Part shown: in pieces, positions 24,938 through 33,402 of the stretch
Layout: each line of letters begins with the position of its first letter
Numbering within the stretch: position 1 is the first letter of the stretch
Assembly (NCBI GenBank): GCA_943348755.1
Contig: CALQYS010000001.1
Coordinates: 133,963 to 182,353 of the forward strand
DNA length: 48,391 nt
From: Candidatus Nomurabacteria bacterium
GTDB lineage: Bacteria; Patescibacteriota; Minisyncoccia; Phycocordibacterales; UBA9973
Reading direction: 5' to 3'
The notes under the pieces: generated by a model
Database searches by the model: none
What the model was told of the DNA's origin: nothing
The model's input: the letters and a program-made list of their open reading frames with translations, nothing else
Made by a program: the position numbers and the translations under genes

Positions 24938-25009
24938 TGAGTGTGGAAGGAATCGGACCTTCGACCTCTGTCTTATCAGGACAGCGTTCTACCACTGAAC
25001 TACACACTC
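24938..25009 (-). tRNA. trnI: tRNA-Ile (anticodon GAT)
   Basis: On the minus strand the acceptor strands GAGTGTG and CACACTC pair over 7 bp. The anticodon stem CTGTC/GACAG holds CTGATAA, giving anticodon GAT. The T arm is AAGG TCCGATT CCTT, and the discriminator is A (24938). CCA is not encoded. The D arm is GTTCAGTGGTAGAAC. Confidence 0.94.
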
Positions 25010-25015
25010 ATACTT

Positions 25016-25066
25016 ACAGCGTTCTACTTCACCCCGCCAAGGCGGGGCAAGCTGAACTACACACTC
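25016..25066 (-). pseudogene. Broken 5' half copy of tRNA-Ile with a palindromic insert
   Basis: On the minus strand the first 15 bases of tRNA-Ile (GAGTGTGTAGTTCAG) are repeated exactly. A 25-nt insert with CCCCGCC-TT-GGCGGGG then replaces the TGG of the D loop, TAGAACGCTGT follows, and the copy stops before the anticodon. The intact tRNA starts 7 nt later. This looks like a partial duplication hit by a small palindromic element. Confidence 0.8.
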
Positions 25067-25178
25067 AATAGGAAAAACTATAACAAAAATAACCTTTATA
25101 CGCAAACAAAAAACCGCCCAAGGCGGCTTTTTGTTAATTCTCTTATCTATAAGTAAACCCACGCCTTGGCGGGGTGAA
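25028..25178. repeat. Inverted pair of a G+C-rich palindromic unit
   Basis: A 17-nt unit at 25028-25044 (TTCACCCCGCCAAGGCG) recurs as its exact reverse complement at 25162-25178. The first copy is part of the palindrome CCCCGCC-AA-GGCGGGG (25032-25047) in the broken tRNA. The second abuts the stop codon of the RRM gene. The terminator between them uses the similar core CCGCCcAAGGCGG. Confidence 0.8.
25108..25134 (-). terminator. Intrinsic terminator after the RRM gene
   Basis: CCGCC (25114-25118) pairs with GGCGG (25122-25126) with a 3-nt loop. A- and T-runs lie on both sides, so it can work on both strands. On the minus strand it reads GCCGCC-TTG-GGCGG-TTTTTTG, downstream of the RRM gene. 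Confidence 0.75.
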
Positions 25179-25499
25179 TTAGTATTCTCGACGTCCTGCT
25201 CCTCCCCCATAACCTCCTCGGTCATTGCCTCCAGTTCGTGGTGGGCGAGCTTCCATAGGGCGAGCTTCGTTGACAGTGAGTTTGCGTCCCTCAAATTCCT
25301 GATCGTTGAACATAGAGATAGCTTTTGCAGCTTCCTCTTGTGTTGACATTTCAACGAATCCGAAACCCTTAGAACGACCAGACATTTTGTCCATGATAAT
25401 CACAGCGGATACTACAGATCCAGCTTGTGCGAAGAGCTCTTTAAGAGCAGCTTCTTGAGTGCTGTAAGGGAGTCCCCCTACATATAGCTTTGTAGCCAT
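25179..25499 (-). CDS. RNA-binding protein with one RRM domain
   Basis: The 106-residue product is one RNA recognition motif plus a short Gly/Arg-rich tail. RNP2 is LYVGGLPY (5-12) and RNP1 is KGFGFVEM (44-51), both with the aromatic residues that stack on RNA. The tail (RPPRTGGNDRGGYGGGAGRREY, in two parts) resembles that of cyanobacterial Rbp and eukaryotic glycine-rich proteins. It is probably an abundant RNA chaperone. The 5' region is unusually long for this window and contains a hairpin. A purine-rich AGGGAAG 10 nt before the ATG may be its ribosome site. Confidence 0.92.
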   Translation of the reverse strand: MATKLYVGGLPYSTQEAALKELFAQAGSVVSAVIIMDKMSGRSKGFGFVEMSTQEEAAKAISMFNDQEFEGRKLTVNEARPMEARPPRTGGNDRGGYGGGAGRREY

Positions 25500-25641
25500 A
25501 ATATAACTTCTTCCCTTTTTAATAAAAGAGACAAAAAACTACTTAATAAACGTAGAAACTCTTTTCGCTAAGTGAGAAACTACGATAAAGAGCATATCAT
25601 ACTAAAAATAAAAAGCAATTTTAACCCGAATTCTACAATCC
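25500..25641 (-). promoter_or_regulatory. Intergenic region and probable structured 5' UTR of the RRM gene
   Basis: This 142-nt gap contains no ORF of note. CGTAG (25551-25555) and CTACG (25580-25584) form the base of a hairpin with an inner CTC/GAG step, about 50 nt before the RRM start. A possible -10 (TATGAT on the minus strand near 25600) would make this hairpin part of the leader. A cold-shock-like leader is possible but not shown. Confidence 0.35.
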
Positions 25642-28266
25642 TCAAGGAATTTTAAAAGCACCCCCTTGATTAGCTTCTAGATAATATCCAGAGTATCTAT
25701 TATATTTACCTGTCTTTCCTAGATCGCTTTTGTGTGTAACTTGAGTCAAAGATCGTAGAGTTGAGTTCTCGATATCATTATTTGATATACCTAAATAGAC
25801 TTCTTTTAATCCTGCTTTTTCTACATATTCTTTCAGATACGAAATCATCTGAGAATAAAGTTGGTCAAAGTATCCGGAATAACTTGTGTCTGCCTCGATA
25901 TTATCTGCGACCAATACAGGCTCGCCAGCTTTATTTTTGGAAATATAACACCAAGCGACATAGACCGCTCGACCTTTATCGTCCACCACTTTGACCATAC
26001 TCATGGCTGGGTCAGTGAGATAGTCTGATATCGGGGATTCACCATCTTTGTGATAATCATTATCTATAGAGATACAACAGTTTGTATCATTACCCAAATA
26101 AAAATCATGACGAACGTTTCTCTTTGCTATATAAATAGATAAATGATCATTGTCATACCGACCCCTGTTTTTATTTAAGTCAGCCATCAGCTCTAAGTCT
26201 GACATAAGATGAGAAATTTCTTCACCTAGATCTTTATTTGTTTCACTAAAAATACTTTCATACAAAGATCCTTTGTCTTTGGTGCTTTCCAGTACTTCAT
26301 TTGATAAATCAAGTTTTAAATTCTCTCTAAACTTATCTAAAGTATTCTTAAATCTTAAAACATCTCTCTTTAGACTATCGGGTAATGTTTTAATAGCCAA
26401 GTAATCTTTTTTCTCAGCGTTACCTGCCCGCACTCTCTCAAGTGCTTCTTTTAGATTTTTATCATCTTTTTTGAAATTTTCAATATCAGCTTTTAATTTA
26501 GCTATTTCTGAAGTGTATTTTATATACAAATCTATAGTCTCATTTTTCTCTTTATAATTTTCAAGCTCTAAAATAGCTTTAAGAGTACCCTCAGCTTTCT
26601 TTGGTTTTTCAACTTTTAGTTTTTCATAAGCTTCTCTCATTTTTAGAATCTTCTCTTGTCTATCCTCAAAAGAATCTTCCTTTTTTACAATAACAATACT
26701 TCTTAAAACTTCTTTTTTAGAGCCAATAACTTTTGATAAATTATTTGTAAATTTAGTAAAGTAGTCTAGCGTTCGGTCTATCGGTGAAAGTAGGGCTTCA
26801 AAACTTTCTTTATCCCCCTCTCTATTGAGCAACAAGTCCTCTCTCTTTGAGTAGTTCAACCAAACCTCTTTATTTACTCCCGCTTCCTCCATAGACTTCA
26901 AAGTCTCAGCATTATTTTTATAACTTGCTAATTTCTCATTTACAAACTTTAAATATTCTGGACTTTCGTCATCCACGAAACCAGCTTTCCTCGCCTCTTT
27001 TTGTATAGCTATAAGAGTCTTAATATTCTCTTTTGATACTTCATCAAAACTAGGGAATTTATTCATCAATCTGTGTCCTTCAGCAGGGTTCAAAAGTAAA
27101 GCCTCAATAATTTCTGGGTTTTCTTTTATAGTTTTCTCTATGTCCTTCAGACTTACATTAGTAATCAAATTAATAAAAGATATTATTCCCGAAGTAGTCT
27201 CAAAAGACTTTACCACATCAGGATTTACAGCTCTAAAAGCATCCAGGTATAAATCAACAGATACCCCCGTCGACCTCAAATCATCCATAGTGATATCTTG
27301 AAAATTGAAAGTCGATAAAAAATATTGCACTTTATTATTTACTTTAATAGCTTCAAGTAGACCGGCCTTAGCATATTCAAGAACTTTTTTTTCCTCAAAA
27401 AAGCTTTTATCTAGATTGAAATATACTAAATGCTCCTCATTGAAAAACATACCTTTTCCAAACATCTTTAATGCAACCTCTCTGTCTAGCTTTTTTATAA
27501 ATAAATTTTCTAAAATAGCACCTATTGCATCCATATCGCCTTTCTCGATCATTTTTAATACTAAAGCTTTTTGGTCTACGCCTTCAAAATATTGCAAATA
27601 CTGCGCCACAAATTCGCCTCCTCCAGCTTCTATTATATTATCAGCGATCATTGGATGTAATTCTTTTTTAAAATTAATTACAAAATTTGCCACGAGAGCT
27701 GCATAACCTTCCTTTATTAGTCTTAAAACTAAATCTTTTTGATCTATATTTTTGAATTTTGTTAAGTAACTAAGAAGTGTGGAGATTTTTTCCTTCTCTA
27801 TCAACTTATTTACTAAATCATTATAATTTAAACCTTCAAAATTAAATTTATCAAGAAATTCAGCAAGTCTCTCATAATATTCATTGGCAAAAACTGCCTC
27901 ATATATTTTCTTATTAAATTCAAAGCCTGCAAACACTTCAGGGTGACAAAAAACTAAATAGGGGTCTTTACGATCATAGTCGTAATCGTTTCCTATAACC
28001 GCCCAAGCTACTTCTTTATCTAACCCTTTAAATTTAGTAGTATAATCTGCTAAGTGATTCAAACCTCCATCACGAGCTATTTTCAAAAATATTTCTTTAT
28101 GAGCAATGTCTTTGAATTTATCTAGATTGTCTAAGACCAAACTAATTTTACCTGTTTCCTTTAGTTCGTCGATCAAACGTGATCTACCTATACTATCAGA
28201 CTTTTCTATATTAGCTACAATAAATTCAACTTCACTATTGCCAATTTTGGGTGGATTGTCTCTCAT
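25642..28266 (-). CDS. Large helical-repeat protein with a distinct C-terminal domain
   Basis: The 874-residue product has no signal peptide. The first 350 residues contain repeats of about 35-50 residues resembling L.KF..ID.K.LVL.LI..G (for example near 130-170 and 220-260), suggesting an alpha-solenoid. A charged coiled region follows (about 440-660). The last 180 residues differ: GNDTNCCISIDND, then strands MVKVVDDKGRAVYVAWCYIS and PVLVADNIEAD, and a helix leading to VYLGIS. This alternation is reminiscent of an acetyltransferase-like fold, but I cannot assign it. A perfect TATAAT ends 6 nt before the ATG. It ends in TGA. Confidence 0.75.
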   Translation of the reverse strand: MRDNPPKIGNSEVEFIVANIEKSDSIGRSRLIDELKETGKISLVLDNLDKFKDIAHKEIFLKIARDGGLNHLADYTTKFKGLDKEVAWAVIGNDYDYDRKDPYLVFCHPEVFAGFEFNKKIYEAVFANEYYERLAEFLDKFNFEGLNYNDLVNKLIEKEKISTLLSYLTKFKNIDQKDLVLRLIKEGYAALVANFVINFKKELHPMIADNIIEAGGGEFVAQYLQYFEGVDQKALVLKMIEKGDMDAIGAILENLFIKKLDREVALKMFGKGMFFNEEHLVYFNLDKSFFEEKKVLEYAKAGLLEAIKVNNKVQYFLSTFNFQDITMDDLRSTGVSVDLYLDAFRAVNPDVVKSFETTSGIISFINLITNVSLKDIEKTIKENPEIIEALLLNPAEGHRLMNKFPSFDEVSKENIKTLIAIQKEARKAGFVDDESPEYLKFVNEKLASYKNNAETLKSMEEAGVNKEVWLNYSKREDLLLNREGDKESFEALLSPIDRTLDYFTKFTNNLSKVIGSKKEVLRSIVIVKKEDSFEDRQEKILKMREAYEKLKVEKPKKAEGTLKAILELENYKEKNETIDLYIKYTSEIAKLKADIENFKKDDKNLKEALERVRAGNAEKKDYLAIKTLPDSLKRDVLRFKNTLDKFRENLKLDLSNEVLESTKDKGSLYESIFSETNKDLGEEISHLMSDLELMADLNKNRGRYDNDHLSIYIAKRNVRHDFYLGNDTNCCISIDNDYHKDGESPISDYLTDPAMSMVKVVDDKGRAVYVAWCYISKNKAGEPVLVADNIEADTSYSGYFDQLYSQMISYLKEYVEKAGLKEVYLGISNNDIENSTLRSLTQVTHKSDLGKTGKYNRYSGYYLEANQGGAFKIP

Positions 28267-28272
28267 TTTTCA

Positions 28273-28278
28273 ATTATA
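28273..28278 (-). promoter_or_regulatory. -10 box of the 874-residue gene
   Basis: TATAAT on the minus strand (28278-28273) is followed by 6 nt (TGAAAA) and the ATG at 28266. It lies in the 18-nt gap after prfA. Confidence 0.65.
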
Positions 28279-28284
28279 TAGTAT

Positions 28285-29253
28285 TTATTCTTCACCTTCA
28301 TCTCCCACAGCGCCAGATTCAATATCGGAAATTATATCTCCGATATCCCCCTCCATGATTTTCGGCAAATTGTGCCAAGATTTTTTGATACGATGGTCAG
28401 TCACACGATCTTGCGGAAAATTGTAGGTACGAATCTTTTCAGATCTGTCGGCGGTACCTATTTGTTCCTTACGATCACCGGCATATTTTTTAGCCTCTTT
28501 TTCTTCTTCTAATTGCTGAAGTTTGGCAGTCAAAATAGCCATGGCTTTTTCCCTGTTCGCGAGTTGGCTGCGCTCATTGGTGGAACGCACATCGAGGCCA
28601 GTCGGCTTGTGGATGATACGCACTGCCGTTTCTACCTTGTTCACATTTTGTCCGCCCTTACCACCGGAGCGAGAATATTCCATTTCGAATTCTGATGGAT
28701 CTATTTTAATAGAAACTTTTTTACGAATCGGTAAAACTGCTACAGATGCAGTGGAAGTGTGTATTCTTCCATTTTTTTCTGTTGCTGGCATTCTCTGCAC
28801 TCGATGCACACCTGTCTCATATTTCATTTTGTCATACACGCCTTTACCTTTTACTTCGAAAGAGGCTTCCTTATAGCCATTCAAATCACTTTTTGATTCA
28901 TAATTTGTCTTCCATGACCAGCCCTGTGCTTCCGAATACTTTTCGTACATGTGCGCGAGTTCCCACGCAAAAAGAGAGGCTTCATCTCCGCCTGCTCCTG
29001 CGCGTACTTCGATCACGATTTCATTCGTAATCTCCGCTTCTACTTTTTCTTTATCTAAAATATCTTGCGCTTGTTTTTCTATTCTTTCTCTTTCCTCTTG
29101 GATAAATTTTAGTTCCTTTGCCGCCATTTCGTGCAAGCTTTCATCCCCTGCGAGCATTTCTCGCACTTCTGCCTCCTCGCGCACAAGCTTTAAGAGCATA
29201 TCTGCCAGATAGCTGGTGTTGTGATTTTTTTTAAGTTCTTCTGGGTCTAACAT
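28285..29253 (-). CDS. prfA: Peptide chain release factor 1
   Basis: RF1 reads UAA/UAG and triggers peptide release. From the ATG at 29253 there are 322 residues. The GGQ motif (SGGKGGQNVNK, Gly200-Gln202), the PAT stop-recognition tripeptide (RMPATE, 156-158) and GAGGDEASLFA (86-96) are present. The PAT form identifies RF1 rather than RF2. The N-terminal domain is shorter than usual (about 360 in total). An upstream TTG (29286) would extend the frame into the repeat element and was rejected. Confidence 0.95.
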   Translation of the reverse strand: MLDPEELKKNHNTSYLADMLLKLVREEAEVREMLAGDESLHEMAAKELKFIQEERERIEKQAQDILDKEKVEAEITNEIVIEVRAGAGGDEASLFAWELAHMYEKYSEAQGWSWKTNYESKSDLNGYKEASFEVKGKGVYDKMKYETGVHRVQRMPATEKNGRIHTSTASVAVLPIRKKVSIKIDPSEFEMEYSRSGGKGGQNVNKVETAVRIIHKPTGLDVRSTNERSQLANREKAMAILTAKLQQLEEEKEAKKYAGDRKEQIGTADRSEKIRTYNFPQDRVTDHRIKKSWHNLPKIMEGDIGDIISDIESGAVGDEGEE

Positions 29254-29260
29254 AATAGAA

Positions 29261-29336
29261 TAGAGTTTTGTAAATAAACCTTGCAAGAGCCTTATCCTTA
29301 CGACCTAACGTAGCAAGGTTTGATTTACAAAATTTA
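29261..29336. repeat. Conserved-loop inverted-repeat element, copy B (rpmE-prfA gap)
   Basis: The arms at 29261-29284 and 29313-29336 are complementary except for two mismatches and one extra base. The 28-nt loop (29285-29312) is the reverse complement of the loops at 21775-21803 and 38970-38997, with the blocks GTTAGGTC, GTAAGGATAAGG and GGCTCTT on the minus strand. The inner stem is AAACCTTGC/GCAAGGTTT. It fills the gap between the rpmE stop and the prfA start. Confidence 0.85.
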
Positions 29337-29337
29337 T

Positions 29338-29559
29338 TTACTTCTTAGCTTTTACAGAAGATGCTGCCTTGCGCTTGTTGAATCGGTCCACGCGTCCAGC
29401 CGTGTCCATGATCTTTTCATTACCAGTATAAAAGGGGTGACACTGGCTGCAAATTTCCATTGCTATTTCCGGCATAGTCGAACCAACTTCAAAAACTGCC
29501 CCGCATGCGCAGGTCGCTTTTGTTTTTATATTGTATTCTGGGTGTATATCTTTTTTCAT
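29338..29559 (-). CDS. rpmE: 50S ribosomal protein L31, zinc form
   Basis: The 73-residue product begins MKKDIHPEYN. It has the zinc ligands CAC (17-19) and CSQCHPFYTG (37-46), then GRVDRFNKR and a Lys-rich tail. It is a C+ type L31, which can store zinc. It is followed by the repeat element and prfA; the rpmE-prfA neighbourhood is common in bacteria. Confidence 0.97.
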   Translation of the reverse strand: MKKDIHPEYNIKTKATCACGAVFEVGSTMPEIAMEICSQCHPFYTGNEKIMDTAGRVDRFNKRKAASSVKAKK

Positions 29560-29588
29560 TACTAAAGCAGACTAACACAATTTCTCTT

Positions 29589-30932
29589 TTAGAGCAAATC
29601 TATGTTTGCTTGTATACTAGACTTTAACCTCATCACACTTCGGCCATAAGAACACGAAGAGCCACCAGAACCATAGTACTTGCAAGCAGCCCTTTTCTGA
29701 GAACTAGAGCTATTACCTGTCGCACCCAGATCAGACAAATACATGCCCGAAGCCATAAAAGCATCTTTTGGAGACCATGGATTGGCAATATAACCTAAAA
29801 GATTCTTTAACCGTTCAGAAAAAAGTTTCCAGGTCGAGGGGATGAATTGTGCGGGGCCCATTGCTCCACCATACCCCTTTACTCCAGCTATCGGGCAAGA
29901 AATGGCAGTTTGATAAGCGTTTAGTCCGAGCTCGACAGCCATATTTAAAAATACCGGTACATCGCGTGTGGGATTCATGACATTTGAAAATGGTACCATA
30001 GTGTTTTTCCCCACGCCCGCTCCAGTATCTGGATTTGTTAAATAACATTGCCCCACGTTGCCGCCCAGATTAGACTCTTGGGTTAAAATAGCAAGTAGAA
30101 AAGCTGGATCCACTCCTAATTTACTTTTTACTTCGTTTGCATATTGGAGAGCAGTCCCGAAATCAATCTTTTGCGATATACCGGCCAGACTAAATAATGC
30201 ACTTCGAATCTTATCAGCCTGGATTTTCTTTTGTGCGGCAAGTTTTTGGTATTCGGCTTCTTTGTTTTTTGAAATTGCTAAAAGTTGTTTTTTCTCAGCT
30301 TCGGATTTAGTCACCTGTCTTTGCGCACTTTCTAATTCGGCCTTGGCATCCGTTTCCGCATCTCGTTTTTTCTCCAAATCTGTCTTAACGGCTTCCGTTT
30401 GTACTTTTACTCCATTAATAATGTCAATGGAGGCTTTTACGGCCTGATTAATAGAGGTGTAAGATTCTAAATCACTATAAAAATTTGAGATGTGGTTATC
30501 AGAAAGAACTAGGTGCACTAAAGTTTCTTCATCAAATTCATTCGTATTTCGTAAAAGCTGTGCCAGAGACTCATGTTCACGACCTATTTTGTCAGAAAGT
30601 GACTGAATTGTACTAACCTTTTCTGCAATATTTACTTTTAATTGAGCAATAACTAAGCTTCTAGCTTTTATTTTGGCCTTTAGAGTATTGATCTGACTCG
30701 TTAGATATTCAACATCACCCTTTAATGTACCTGTCGTTTTTTGTTGTTCCTTTTGCTGGTTTAATAGATCAGTAAGCTGCGCTTCTATTTGACTCAACTC
30801 ATTCTGGCAATAATCTTTATCTGCTCGAGCCGAAGAGACGGTCAGAGTCAAGCAATCAAAAGCTAGCGACTTTTCCTGCCCAAAAACAAATAGAAAAATA
30901 ATTAAAATAAAAACTATGGATTTTTTACCCAT
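29589..30932 (-). CDS. Secreted coiled-coil lytic transglycosylase
   Basis: From the ATG at 30932 the product has 447 residues. Residues 1-24 (MGKKSIVFILIIFLFVFGQ, then EKSLA) are a signal peptide. Residues about 40-250 form a long coiled coil like that of PcsB/CwlO/EnvC-type hydrolases. Residues about 258-447 are an SLT-like domain with catalytic Glu286 in LTQESNLGG and GAMGPAQFIPSTW. It probably cleaves peptidoglycan glycan strands outside the membrane, with the coiled coil as a regulatory or FtsEX-type docking part. An in-frame ATG at 31151 lies within rplY and was rejected. Confidence 0.88.
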   Translation of the reverse strand: MGKKSIVFILIIFLFVFGQEKSLAFDCLTLTVSSARADKDYCQNELSQIEAQLTDLLNQQKEQQKTTGTLKGDVEYLTSQINTLKAKIKARSLVIAQLKVNIAEKVSTIQSLSDKIGREHESLAQLLRNTNEFDEETLVHLVLSDNHISNFYSDLESYTSINQAVKASIDIINGVKVQTEAVKTDLEKKRDAETDAKAELESAQRQVTKSEAEKKQLLAISKNKEAEYQKLAAQKKIQADKIRSALFSLAGISQKIDFGTALQYANEVKSKLGVDPAFLLAILTQESNLGGNVGQCYLTNPDTGAGVGKNTMVPFSNVMNPTRDVPVFLNMAVELGLNAYQTAISCPIAGVKGYGGAMGPAQFIPSTWKLFSERLKNLLGYIANPWSPKDAFMASGMYLSDLGATGNSSSSQKRAACKYYGSGGSSCSYGRSVMRLKSSIQANIDLL

Positions 30933-30939
30933 AGTTCTT

Positions 30940-30948
30940 ATTCTAACA
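30940..30948 (-). promoter_or_regulatory. Extended -10 promoter of the transglycosylase gene
   Basis: TGTTAGAAT on the minus strand (30948-30940) is followed by 7 nt (AAGAACT) and the ATG at 30932. It lies in the 31-nt gap after rplY. Confidence 0.65.
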
Positions 30949-30963
30949 TATTTCAATGAATAT

Positions 30964-31656
30964 TTATTTTTTCTCAGGCTTCTTTTCTGCTTTTTCCTCT
31001 TTAGCTGGTGCGGCAGCATCAGCGGCCGGAGCACCCTCCTCTTCTTTCTTGCCCTTCTTTTCAACTTCGATAGCAGATAGATCAATAGGTGCAGCCACTT
31101 CTTCTTTCTCTTCAACTTGAGCGACGATAGAGGCCACAACTTCAGTGCCATGGGTAATAGCTACCACACCAGAAGGTAACTTGATATCAGAAACAATTAT
31201 ATTGTTATCCAAGCCCTCTAGCTTTGAAATATCAACACTTAAATTGTGTGGTAAGTCAGCAGGCAAAGCCTCGATTTCGATTTCATGGAGCACTTTCACT
31301 AGATTTCCGATTCCACTTTTTACAGCATTTGATACTCCTTCAAATTCCAGAGGCACCTTGACCTTTATTTTCTTCTTCATGTCAATAGCTAGAAAATCAA
31401 CATGTATCGGCTCATCTGTGACTGGATCAACTTGCACTTCGTGAATAAGAGCATCGATATCTCCACCCTCCATCGTAACCTTTACTGCTGAAGATTCTCC
31501 GGCGTCCCTCCATACTTTTTTAAATTCAATATTTGGAATAGAAATAGAAGTCGTCGCCTTGCCCGCTCCGTAAAAAACGGCCGGTATTTCCCCGGATTTC
31601 CTTAAAACAGCTAATTTGGCGCCCGAATCTCTCTTTAAAGCTTTTATAGCAAACAT
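30964..31656 (-). CDS. rplY: 50S ribosomal protein L25, Ctc form
   Basis: L25 binds 5S rRNA. The 230-residue product has the N-terminal L25 domain (about 1-90, with IPAVFYGAG and VDPVTDEPIHVDFLAI) and the C-terminal beta domain of the Ctc/TL5 form (about 95-185). A low-complexity Lys/Glu/Ala tail (EEKAEKKPEKK) follows. TATACT ends 7 nt before the ATG, so it is probably transcribed without a leader. Confidence 0.95.
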   Translation of the reverse strand: MFAIKALKRDSGAKLAVLRKSGEIPAVFYGAGKATTSISIPNIEFKKVWRDAGESSAVKVTMEGGDIDALIHEVQVDPVTDEPIHVDFLAIDMKKKIKVKVPLEFEGVSNAVKSGIGNLVKVLHEIEIEALPADLPHNLSVDISKLEGLDNNIIVSDIKLPSGVVAITHGTEVVASIVAQVEEKEEVAAPIDLSAIEVEKKGKKEEEGAPAADAAAPAKEEKAEKKPEKK

Positions 31657-31663
31657 AAAAACA

Positions 31664-31669
31664 AGTATA
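31664..31669 (-). promoter_or_regulatory. -10 box of rplY
   Basis: TATACT on the minus strand (31669-31664), directly preceded by TG, is followed by 7 nt and the ATG at 31656. It lies in the 24-nt gap after the FAD oxidase gene. Confidence 0.6.
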
Positions 31670-31680
31670 CAGAAAAAAAT

Positions 31681-33402
31681 TTAAAAAGCAATATGTGTTT
31701 CTAAATATTCTTTTGTTCCTGCGCCACCCTCTATTCCTACTTTTTTCCCAGGGTTTAGGATGTTTTTCGAATCAAAAATTTCCTTTATTTCTTTAAAAAT
31801 TTCAATCATCTTTTGACTATACATGGCAGCTAAATAGGGGGTGCGAATTAATCCATCATTATGTTCAGCGGTTATTGAACCCCCCAGTTTGATAACTAGA
31901 TCGTAAACTTGATCAGAAACCTCCATGATCATTTCTTTTAGATTTGGATCTTTTGGATTCACCAAAGTGTATATATGCATATTGCCATCACCAGAATGTC
32001 CACCTACCGCAAAAGTCATTCTCTTTTTATATTTATTTAAAATTTTATATAAAGCTGGGAAAAATTCTGGTAATTTTTCTGGCTTCACGATCACATCATC
32101 AATAAAAGGCATAGACTTCACTTTTTTAAGATGGTAGCGAATCAAATTAAAAGCCTCATGGCGAATCGTCCAATACTTCTTCGCTTCAAATGCATTTTTG
32201 GTAAGGCGAATACCTACTTTTTTAATTTTTTTCAGATCTTTCAGGACTTTTTGCGCCTCTCCGTCAGCCTCCTTTTGTGATTCACCCGTGAATTCAATTA
32301 AAAGAACTAGCTTTGGAAAACCATTACGCAAAGTCATAAAAGCTTCTGGCCAGAAACTAAAAATCAGTTTGAAGAAATTCTTTAAGCCTAGGAGTTTGGC
32401 GAAGCCTCTTATATATTTGACTACCAACAAAAAGGTTTTATCGTCATACGACTCCAGAGATTGTGGATTATACTTCAAGATCTTATTTACTAAATTTGGT
32501 AGTAATTTTATATCTCTCAAGAAAACAACCAGTAGGCGGGTATGTTTCGGCTCAGGCACAAGCCTAAAAGTAATCTCTGTGGCTATGCCTAATGTTCCTT
32601 GAGAACCACACAAGAGTCTATTGAGATCAAAGAAACCAGAATCTAAAGAATTCTGAACGGCGTGGGTCCCACCCGGTACTCCGAGAAGGGTGAAGCCGGA
32701 AGAATTTTTTAGATTCTGGTTTCTTATTACATTCCAAATATAATATCCAGCTGAATTTTTGTGAACATCCGGCTTTGCTTGTTTTATTTCTGCTTCGTTA
32801 TTTTTTATTAAGTCGTAAACTTTTGTATAAACCTCTCCTTGTTTAGAAACCTCACTCAAAGGAATAGGTTTTACGACCTTTTCCACTCCATCAGCAAATA
32901 CTACTTTTGTTTCTAAAATATAATCTTCCGTTTTACCATATTTTAAAGTCCGCTCTCCTGCGGAATTATTGCCAAACATTCCACCCATTGCATTTATAGT
33001 CTTTGAAGCTGTAAAACAAGGCAAAATCAGCCCTTTTTCTAGAGTCAACTTTTCAAAGTCTCGATAAAACATCCCAGGTTGAACAGTAATTTTATTTCCT
33101 TCAAATTTTATTAGCTTATTCATATACCTCGTGAAATCCACAATAATGGATTCTCCGACGGCTCCGCCGGACATATCGGTTCCCGCACAACGAGCCGTGA
33201 TGGAAAGATTCGGATACTTTACCTTATTTTCGCTGTTTTCACTTGCCCACTTTACTAAATTTTGCACATCTAAAGAGTCTTTTGGGAAGACAACGACTTT
33301 CGGACGAATATTAAAAATACTCGCATCATGCGAATACTTGAGAAGTGTTTCCTCGCCATCTTCCACATCTCCTTTCAAAATTTTCTTTATTTCTTCTTTC
33401 AT
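31681..33402 (-). CDS. FAD-linked oxidase, D-lactate/glycolate dehydrogenase type
   Basis: The 573-residue flavoprotein belongs to the PCMH/VAO family. The FAD domain shows PKVVVFPKDSLDVQNLVKWA, SITARCAGTDMSGGAVGESI, QPGMFYRDFEKLTLEKGL and GGMFGNNSAGE. The C-terminal GlcD-like domain has GGHSGDGNMHIYTLVNP and GGSITAEHNDGLIRTPYL, whose His and Glu residues bind metal or substrate in D-2-hydroxyacid dehydrogenases. D-lactate is the most likely substrate, fitting a fermentative cell. No Fe-S subunit is fused or adjacent. The start overlaps the aldolase stop by one base (TAATG). Confidence 0.88.
   Translation of the reverse strand: MKEEIKKILKGDVEDGEETLLKYSHDASIFNIRPKVVVFPKDSLDVQNLVKWASENSENKVKYPNLSITARCAGTDMSGGAVGESIIVDFTRYMNKLIKFEGNKITVQPGMFYRDFEKLTLEKGLILPCFTASKTINAMGGMFGNNSAGERTLKYGKTEDYILETKVVFADGVEKVVKPIPLSEVSKQGEVYTKVYDLIKNNEAEIKQAKPDVHKNSAGYYIWNVIRNQNLKNSSGFTLLGVPGGTHAVQNSLDSGFFDLNRLLCGSQGTLGIATEITFRLVPEPKHTRLLVVFLRDIKLLPNLVNKILKYNPQSLESYDDKTFLLVVKYIRGFAKLLGLKNFFKLIFSFWPEAFMTLRNGFPKLVLLIEFTGESQKEADGEAQKVLKDLKKIKKVGIRLTKNAFEAKKYWTIRHEAFNLIRYHLKKVKSMPFIDDVIVKPEKLPEFFPALYKILNKYKKRMTFAVGGHSGDGNMHIYTLVNPKDPNLKEMIMEVSDQVYDLVIKLGGSITAEHNDGLIRTPYLAAMYSQKMIEIFKEIKEIFDSKNILNPGKKVGIEGGAGTKEYLETHIAF

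Noticed and set aside
29560-29588. Leaderless promoter for rpmE (TGTTAGTCT)
   Set aside because: The hexamer is poor and lies 9 nt from the ATG, weaker than the 13 listed cases.
29589-31151. 520-residue version of the transglycosylase starting inside rplY
   Set aside because: The extra 73 residues are an out-of-frame reading of the rplY Lys/Glu tail. The ATG at 30932 gives a clean signal peptide and has a -10 box 7 nt upstream.
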